Shown here: positions 58,819 through 64,000 of the stretch, in pieces
Numbering within the stretch: the stretch's first letter is position 1
How the letters are laid out: each line of letters begins with the position of its first letter
Origin: Phenylobacterium sp.
GTDB taxonomy: Bacteria > Pseudomonadota > Alphaproteobacteria > Caulobacterales > Caulobacteraceae
Assembly (NCBI GenBank): GCA_004799545.1
Contig: SSMU01000014.1
Span: forward strand, 1-64,000
Reading direction: 5' to 3'
DNA length: 64,000 nt
Notes under the pieces: generated by a model
The model's input: the letters and a program-made list of their open reading frames with translations, nothing else
What the model was told of the DNA's origin: nothing
The model's database searches: none
Position numbers and translations under genes: made by a program

Positions 58819-60738
58819 ATGCCCCCATCCACGCCGCTTCTCGACACTGTCCACGCGCCGGCCGACCTGCGGAAGCTGCCGGTCAACCAATTGAAACAAC
58901 TGGCGGACGAGCTGCGGGCCGAGACGGTCGACGCGGTCTCGGAGACGGGCGGCCACCTGGGCGCGGGCCTCGGCGTCGTCGAGCTGACGGTGGCCCTGCA
59001 CTATGTCTATGAGACGCCCAAGGACATCCTGATCTGGGACGTCGGCCACCAGGCCTATCCGCACAAGATCCTCACCGGCCGTCGGGATCGGATCCGCACC
59101 CTGCGCCAGGGCGGCGGACTCTCCGGCTTCACTAAGCGCTCGGAGAGCGAGTACGACCCGTTCGGCGCGGCCCACGCCGCCACGTCGATCTCGGCCGCCC
59201 TCGGATTCTGCGCCGCCCGCGACCGCGACGGCCGCGACAACAAGGTGGTGGCGGTGATCGGCGACGGCGCCATGAGCGCCGGCATGGCCTACGAGGCGAT
59301 GAACAAGGCCTGCGAGACCACCCGCCAGCTGACCGTCATCCTCAACGACAACGACATGTCGATCGCGCCCCCGGTGGGCGGGATGAGCGCCTACCTGGCC
59401 CGCATGGTCTCCGGCGGCGGCTACCGCTCGATCCGCAGCCTCGGCAAGTCGGTGGCCAAGGTCTTCCCGCGCCCCATGCAGGAGGCGGCCCGCAAGGCGG
59501 AGGAGTTCGCCCGCGGCATGGTCACCGGCGGGACCTTCTTCGAGGAACTGGGCTTCTATTACGTCGGTCCGATCGACGGCCATGACATGGACGCCCTGGT
59601 CCACGTGCTGCAGAACGTCCGCCAGATCGACGACCGGCCGGTGCTGGTCCACGTGGTCACCCAGAAGGGCCACGGCTACGGCCCAGCCGAAAACGCCGCC
59701 GACAAGTACCACGGGGTGGCCAAGTTCGACGTGGTCACCGGCCAACAGGCCAAGCCCGCCCAAGCCACCGCCCCGCAGTACACCAAGGTGTTCGCCCAGG
59801 AGCTGGTCAAGCACGCCGAGATCGATCCGAAGATCGTGGCGATCACTGCGGCCATGCCGTCCGGAACCGGTCTCGACCTGTTCGGCCAGCGCTTCCCCGA
59901 CCGGATGTTCGACGTGGGCATCGCCGAGCAGCACGCGGTGACCTTCGCCGCCGGCCTCGCGGCCGACGGGATGAAGCCGTTCGCGGCGATCTATTCGACC
60001 TTCCTGCAGCGCGGCTACGACCAGGTGGTCCATGACGTGGCGATCCAGCGCCTGCCGGTGCGCTTCGCCATCGACCGGGCCGGGTTGGTCGGCGCCGACG
60101 GGGCGACCCACGCGGGCTCCTTCGACGTCGGCTACATGGGCGCGCTGCCGGGCATGGTGGTGATGGCCGCCGCCGACGAGGCGGAACTGGCCCGCATGGT
60201 CTCCACCGCCGTGGCCATCGACGACCGGCCCTCGGCGTTCCGCTATCCGCGCGGTGAGGGCACAGGCGTCGAGATCCCGGCGCTCGCCGAGCCGCTGGAG
60301 ATCGGCCGAGGCCGCATCCTGCGCGAAGGGACGGCCGTCGCCATCGTCTCGCTGGGCGCCCGCCTGGCGGAGAGCCTGAAGGCCGCCGACATGCTAGCCG
60401 CCCGCGGTCTCTCGGCCACCGTCGCCGACGCCCGGTTCGCCAAGCCCATCGACATCGACCTGATCCTCAGACTGGCCCGCGAGCACGAGGCGCTGATCAC
60501 CGTCGAGGAGGGCGCCATGGGCGGCTTCGGCGCCTTCGTCCTGCAGGCCTTGGCGCAGCACGGCGCGCTCGACCGCGGCCTGAAGGTCCGCACCCTGGTG
60601 TTGCCCGACGTCTTCCAGGACCACGACAAGCCCGAGGCCATGTACGCGGAGGCCGGCCTCGACGCCGACGGCATCCTGCGCGGCGCCCTGGCCGCCTTGG
60701 GCGTCGACAACGCCTCCGTCGCCGGCCGCCGGGCCTAG
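58819..60738 (+). CDS. dxs: 1-deoxy-D-xylulose-5-phosphate synthase
   Basis: The first enzyme of the MEP pathway: pyruvate plus glyceraldehyde-3-phosphate to DXP, with thiamine diphosphate. At 639 residues it has the normal length. Marks: [23 protein letters not shown], ThDP motif [16 protein letters not shown] ... [14 protein letters not shown], and the second-domain [38 protein letters not shown], with the histidine in [14 protein letters not shown]. Transcribed with xseB and ispA. Confidence 0.98.
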   Translation: MPPSTPLLDTVHAPADLRKLPVNQLKQLADELRAETVDAVSETGGHLGAGLGVVELTVALHYVYETPKDILIWDVGHQAYPHKILTGRRDRIRTLRQGGGLSGFTKRSESEYDPFGAAHAATSISAALGFCAARDRDGRDNKVVAVIGDGAMSAGMAYEAMNKACETTRQLTVILNDNDMSIAPPVGGMSAYLARMVSGGGYRSIRSLGKSVAKVFPRPMQEAARKAEEFARGMVTGGTFFEELGFYYVGPIDGHDMDALVHVLQNVRQIDDRPVLVHVVTQKGHGYGPAENAADKYHGVAKFDVVTGQQAKPAQATAPQYTKVFAQELVKHAEIDPKIVAITAAMPSGTGLDLFGQRFPDRMFDVGIAEQHAVTFAAGLAADGMKPFAAIYSTFLQRGYDQVVHDVAIQRLPVRFAIDRAGLVGADGATHAGSFDVGYMGALPGMVVMAAADEAELARMVSTAVAIDDRPSAFRYPRGEGTGVEIPALAEPLEIGRGRILREGTAVAIVSLGARLAESLKAADMLAARGLSATVADARFAKPIDIDLILRLAREHEALITVEEGAMGGFGAFVLQALAQHGALDRGLKVRTLVLPDVFQDHDKPEAMYAEAGLDADGILRGALAALGVDNASVAGRRA

Positions 60739-60744
60739 CCGTCC

Positions 60745-61593
60745 ATGCTGAAGCGCCGCGACGCCCTGGCCCTCATCGCCGCCGGGGTCGCGTCCCCGGC
60801 CTTCGCCGCTCCCGCCGCCGAGACCCGCATCAAGGCGCTGGAGGCCGAGCTGGGCGGCCGGCTGGGCGTCGCGGCCCTCGACACCGGGACCGGCCGGCGC
60901 ATCGCCTGGCGGGCCCACGAGCGGTTCCCGATGTGCTCGACCTTCAAGCTCCTGGCGGTCTCGGCGATCCTGCACCGGGTGGACACCGACTGCGAGACGC
61001 TGGAGCGCCAGATCCTGGTCGACAAGGCCGATGTGGTCGGCTGGGCGCCGGTGACCGAGAAGCACATCGGCGAGACGCTGCCGCTGGCGATGCTCTGCGA
61101 GGCGGGGATCACCCAGAGCGACAACGGCGCGGCCAATCTGATCCTCACCGCGCTCGGCGGCCCGCAGGGCGTCACCGGCTACGCCCGCTCGATCGGCGAC
61201 CGCACGACCCGTCTCGATCGCCGCGAGATGGCCTTGAACGAGGGGACGCCGGGCGATCCGCGCGACACCACCACGCCCTCCGCCACACTCGGCGACATGA
61301 GGAAGATCCTCACCGGCAAGGCGCTGACCGAGGTCTCGCGCAAGCGGCTCACCGACTGGCTGGTCGCCGACCAGATGGGCGGGGCGCGCATCCGGGCGGG
61401 CGCGCCGGCCGGCTGGCGGATCGGCGACAAGACCGGCACCGGCGGTCACAACGCCACCAACGACCTGGCCATCCTCTGGCCCCCTGGCCGCGCCCCGATC
61501 CTCGTCGCCGCCTACTCGCACGGCTCGCCGAAGCCGACCGACGCCTGCCAGACGGCGCTGGCGGAGATCGGCCGGATCGTCGCGACCCTCTAG
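60745..61593 (+). CDS. Class A beta-lactamase
   Basis: A 282-residue enzyme with signal peptide (MLKRRDALALIAAGVASPAFA; the KRRDALAL start may be a Tat signal). All class A motifs are present: S65-T-F-K68, S125-D-N127, E161-x-x-L-N165 and K229-T-G231. Position 69 of the standard numbering is Cys, as in carbapenemases of the NmcA/KPC group, but the partner Cys238 is absent (KTGTGGHN), so that disulfide cannot form. It is 6 bp after dxs and has no mobile element around, so it looks like a resident chromosomal enzyme. Whether it confers resistance is not readable from sequence. Confidence 0.93.
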   Translation: MLKRRDALALIAAGVASPAFAAPAAETRIKALEAELGGRLGVAALDTGTGRRIAWRAHERFPMCSTFKLLAVSAILHRVDTDCETLERQILVDKADVVGWAPVTEKHIGETLPLAMLCEAGITQSDNGAANLILTALGGPQGVTGYARSIGDRTTRLDRREMALNEGTPGDPRDTTTPSATLGDMRKILTGKALTEVSRKRLTDWLVADQMGGARIRAGAPAGWRIGDKTGTGGHNATNDLAILWPPGRAPILVAAYSHGSPKPTDACQTALAEIGRIVATL

Positions 61594-61599
61594 GGGCGG

Positions 61600-62382
61600 C
61601 TACTGCTCGTTCGGATAGGGCCGGTAGTAACCGGGCTGGGTCGGATAGGCCGGTTGCGGCGGGTAGTAGCGGCGCAGATACTCCTGCCGCTGTTCCTCGG
61701 CCTGGCGCTGGCGCTCGACGTCGGCAGTCTGCTGGCGCAGGGCCTCGTCCTGGACCTGCTGATGCCGGGTCTCCTCGGTCACCTTGGCGGCCTCGGCCTC
61801 GGCGGCCTCCTTCTGGGCGCGGACGGCGGCCAGCTGCTCGTCGGCCAGCTGCTTGGCGCGGGTCTCGGCGTCCGTGCGGGACTGGGCCTCCTGCTTGGCG
61901 GTGATATTGGCCCGGTACTGGGTCGCCACCTGGGCGCCGCAGACCCTCAGGTCGTTCAGCCCCTGGTCGGAGCCGGCCAGGGAGGCGGTCATCGGCTGGT
62001 CGGCGAGCCAGGCGATCAAGAGGGTGCCGCCCTTGCGCAGCGCCGCCAGCGTCTCGTCGCTCAACGTCATGTCGGCGACCTTGGGGTTCTCCATCCGCGT
62101 CAGCAGGTTGGAATAGGGCCGCTTGTTGATGTCGATCGCCAGGAAGGCGCGCTTCGGCATCTCGTCCTTGCTGAACCGCAGGAGGACGTGCTCGCCGTCG
62201 GAGACCAGCGAGATGATCGCCGGATCGCCGAGCGACTTGCCGATCAGCTCGATATCGGTGTGGCAGCTGTCCTCATCCGGGGTGATGATCCAGGAGAAGA
62301 CCGGGGATGGGGCCGGGGCCGCCGCAGCCGACCCCGCGAGCATCGCCGCAGCGACGGCTCCCGGCAGGATACCTTTGAACAC
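61600..62382 (-). CDS. Secreted coiled-coil protein of unknown function
   Basis: A 260-residue product with signal peptide (FKGILPGAVAAAMLAGSAAAAPA), a globular part with two cysteines (DEDSCHTDIELIGKSLGDPAIISLVSDGEHVLLRFSKDEMPKRAFLAID and NDLRVCGAQVATQYRANI), a long charged coiled coil (about 160-235, AQSRTDAETRAKQLADEQLAAVRAQKEAAEAEAAKVTEE) and a tyrosine/proline tail (RRYYPPQPAYPTQPGYYRPYP). No family recognised. It ends 6 bp after the convergent beta-lactamase stop and starts about 120 bp from the flgH end. Confidence 0.65.
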   Translation of the reverse strand: MFKGILPGAVAAAMLAGSAAAAPAPSPVFSWIITPDEDSCHTDIELIGKSLGDPAIISLVSDGEHVLLRFSKDEMPKRAFLAIDINKRPYSNLLTRMENPKVADMTLSDETLAALRKGGTLLIAWLADQPMTASLAGSDQGLNDLRVCGAQVATQYRANITAKQEAQSRTDAETRAKQLADEQLAAVRAQKEAAEAEAAKVTEETRHQQVQDEALRQQTADVERQRQAEEQRQEYLRRYYPPQPAYPTQPGYYRPYPNEQ

Positions 62383-62502
62383 GAACCAATCCTCAGCGCC
62401 CTCGAGCTGGAGATTACGCCCGATCGGATGCGGCGGGAAGTGACCAGACGGTCGCGGGCCGAAGCGGGGCCGGTCGTCGGCGGACCGGCCCTCAGGCGGG
62501 CC

Positions 62503-63237
62503 TCAGAACGGCCAGAACTTCTCCACCAACGACTGGGCGGCCGGGGTCTTCTGCACCCGGGCGATGTCGCCACGGCCCGAGTAGGAGATCCGCGCCTCGG
62601 CGATCTGGGTCTGGTTGACGGTGTTCGCGGAGGAGATGTCCTCGCGCCGCACGATGCCGGCGACGGTGAGCTCGCGCACGTCGTTGTTGGTCTTCACCTC
62701 CTGGGTGCCCTGGATCACCAGGTTGCCGTTCGGCAGCACCGCCGAGACCACGGCAGCGATGGTCAGGTTGATCTGTTCCTGGCGGGTGATGGCGCCGGTG
62801 CCGGCCTGGTCGGTCTTGGTGTTGGTGCCCAGCGCATTGGCCGGGTCGAAGCCGGAGGGCAGGATCCGGCCGAGGCTGGATTCCAGGCCCAGCAGGTGCG
62901 GGATGCCGGCGGTCATGTCGCTCTGCCGCGAGGTGGTGGTCTGGTTGGTGGTCTTGGCGCTGTCGTTGATGGTCACCAGCACGGTGAGGATGTCGCCCAC
63001 CCGGGCGGCCCGCTGGTCGGCGAAGAACTCCCGCGCCCCGATCCGCCACAGGGAGTTGGCGCCGGCCGGGCCAGGCGCGTCCCGGGCTCCGGCGGTCGGC
63101 AGCACCACCTGTTCGCGCGGCACCAGGGCGGCGGGATAGCCGACGGGCGCCAGCTGCGGGCCGGCCACCGCCTCCTTGATGGTCGAGCAGGCGCCCAGCG
63201 GCAGCAGGGCGATGAGGGCGATCAGACGCAAACGCAT
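62503..63237 (-). CDS. flgH: Flagellar L-ring lipoprotein FlgH
   Basis: FlgH forms the outer-membrane ring of the flagellar basal body. The 244-residue protein has a lipoprotein signal (MRLRLIALIALLPLGAC, lipobox LGAC) and the family core: SLWRIGAREFFADQRAARVGDILTVLVTINDSAKTTNQTTTSR, LPNGNLVIQGTQEVKTNNDVRELTVAGIVRREDIS and IAEARISYSGRGDIARVQKTPAAQSLVEKFWPF. ATG at 63237; an upstream ATG at 63252 adds five residues. Eleven bases separate it from flgA. In Caulobacter this gene is in the flgF-flgG-flgA-flgH operon. Confidence 0.96.
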   Translation of the reverse strand: MRLRLIALIALLPLGACSTIKEAVAGPQLAPVGYPAALVPREQVVLPTAGARDAPGPAGANSLWRIGAREFFADQRAARVGDILTVLVTINDSAKTTNQTTTSRQSDMTAGIPHLLGLESSLGRILPSGFDPANALGTNTKTDQAGTGAITRQEQINLTIAAVVSAVLPNGNLVIQGTQEVKTNNDVRELTVAGIVRREDISSANTVNQTQIAEARISYSGRGDIARVQKTPAAQSLVEKFWPF

Positions 63238-63248
63238 GGAAGCTTCCT

Positions 63249-64000
63249 TCAACGGGAGGCGAGACGGGTGGAAAGGGCGGCCTTCAGCTCGTCGGCCTGC
63301 GGGCCGACGACGGCCATGCCCGGGCCGGTGATCACGGCCTGGATGGTCTTCTTCGAGGCGGTGTTCTCAACGTTCAGGGTGTCGCCGATGCCGGCCGAGG
63401 CCAGCGCCTTGCCCTGCACGGAGAGCGAGATCCCTTCGGCCTGGAAGCTGACGGTGATCATCTCGCCGGCCTTGACCACCACTGGGGTGGAGACGTCGCG
63501 GGCCAGCGCCGCGCCGCCGGCCCGCAGGGGCCGCCGCGCGGTCATGCCGATCAGGGCGTCGGGATCGTGGACGGCGTCGCCGGGAGCGGCCGCGGCCTTG
63601 CCCCAGACCAGGTCTTCGGGCCGCACCTGTTCGCCGGCCGAGATGTCGCGGGCGTAGCTGAGCACTTGGACGTTGCCACGGCCCGCCACGGCGGCGACGG
63701 CTCCGGGGCCGCTCTCGGCGCCGATCGGGCCGCCGCGCACCACGATGGTCTTCAGCCCTTCGGTGTTGGCCCAGTCGAGGCCGGAGCGGGCGGCCAGCAC
63801 CTGCACCACGCGAGCGTTCAACACCACGCTCGCGGCCGTGCGGTTGGCGACCAGGACCTGGCCCTTGGCGCCCGCGCCGTCGAACAGGTCGCCGAGCGTC
63901 ACCAGCCGGCCCGCGCTCTCGGTGTCGGCGCGCAGGGTCACCGGCTGGCCGGCGAGGGCGGGTCCGGCCAGCGCCAGGCCGGCCGCGGCGATCAGGACAA
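63249..64000 (-). CDS. flgA: Flagellar P-ring chaperone FlgA, 5' end cut by the window
   Basis: FlgA is a periplasmic chaperone for P-ring assembly. The frame is open to the right edge, where the visible start is the end of a signal peptide (VLIAAAGLALAGPALA). The SAF-like C-terminal part is clear: SYARDISAGEQVRPEDLVWGKAAAAPGDAVHDPDALIGMTARRPLRAGGAALARDVSTPVVVKAGEMITVSFQAEGISLSVQGKALASAGIGDTLNVENTASKKTIQAVITGPGMAVV. The missing N-terminus should be only a few residues. flgG and flgF are expected beyond the window. Confidence 0.93.
   Translation of the reverse strand, partial: VLIAAAGLALAGPALAGQPVTLRADTESAGRLVTLGDLFDGAGAKGQVLVANRTAASVVLNARVVQVLAARSGLDWANTEGLKTIVVRGGPIGAESGPGAVAAVAGRGNVQVLSYARDISAGEQVRPEDLVWGKAAAAPGDAVHDPDALIGMTARRPLRAGGAALARDVSTPVVVKAGEMITVSFQAEGISLSVQGKALASAGIGDTLNVENTASKKTIQAVITGPGMAVVGPQADELKAALSTRLASR

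Noticed and set aside
1..64000. Prophage, insertion sequence, integron or CRISPR array
   Set aside because: No transposase, integrase, phage structural gene, terminal inverted repeats of IS type or spaced direct repeats were seen. The only recombinase-like gene (54862-55344) lacks catalytic residues.

Overview
The window is high-GC, gene-dense alphaproteobacterial DNA, most likely from Caulobacterales (Phenylobacterium/Caulobacter type). The evidence is the Caulobacter-style flagellar order fliF-fliG-flbE(fliH)-fliN-flbD-flhA, a two-piece (circularly permuted) tmRNA gene next to an alpha-type sspB, a candidate CtrA box before fliF, frequent TTG/GTG starts and many ATGA overlaps. Nothing here looks like a prophage, insertion sequence or CRISPR array, and I saw no rRNA and no ordinary tRNA.

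Layout. 1-0.8 kb: the 3' end of an RTX calcium-binding protein and a DUF4282 membrane protein. 0.8-8.2 kb: a minus-strand flagellar operon (MS ring, switch, export ATPase regulator, sigma-54 activator FlbD, export gate FlhA). 8.2-12.6 kb: a minus-strand block with a membrane-tailed beta-lactamase-fold hydrolase, a secreted C13 peptidase, a thioesterase, sspB and ssrA. 12.6-15.4 kb: GT87-type and IspZ-type membrane proteins and a secreted unknown. 15.4-19.5 kb: ilvH and ilvB, separated by three unrelated genes; ilvB is preceded by a leader peptide (MRGILVLVRRPQPV) and a terminator/antiterminator, i.e. a transcription attenuator. 19.5-26.4 kb: miaA and serB (divergent, start codons overlapping), HAD phosphatase, hflK-hflC, mrp/apbC. 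26.4-33.5 kb: two paralogous GPH sugar symporters, a SnoaL protein, an SDR and a Tat-exported GH2 glycosidase, suggesting glycoside use. 33.5-38 kb: a DevBCA-like ABC exporter and a CNT nucleoside transporter. 38-47.4 kb: GSTs, flavin monooxygenase, thioesterase, thiolase, acyl-CoA dehydrogenase, UDG-family protein, lipoprotein hydrolase and a leucine-type dehydrogenase.

47.4-50.3 kb is the most unusual part. Two near-identical modules flank a GNAT gene. Each has a CRP-like palindrome (GTGA-N6-TCAC), exactly 77 nt, then a 35-codon hydrophobic miniprotein gene, then a CCTCCC-type hairpin. Next to them is a small patch of lower GC with a HELVH metalloprotease-like gene and three small unknowns. 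50.3-57 kb: MFS transporter plus TetR (with a palindrome between them), VWA/CoxE protein, aldo-keto reductase, a resolvase-like protein without the catalytic serine, GNAT and an HDAC-like deacetylase. 57-61.6 kb: histidine phosphatase, then xseB-ispA-dxs (isoprenoid precursor supply) and a class A beta-lactamase. 61.6-64 kb: a secreted coiled-coil protein and the flagellar genes flgH and flgA, the latter cut by the window end.

Start sites were chosen by ribosome-binding site and family start; functional names rest on motif recognition only.
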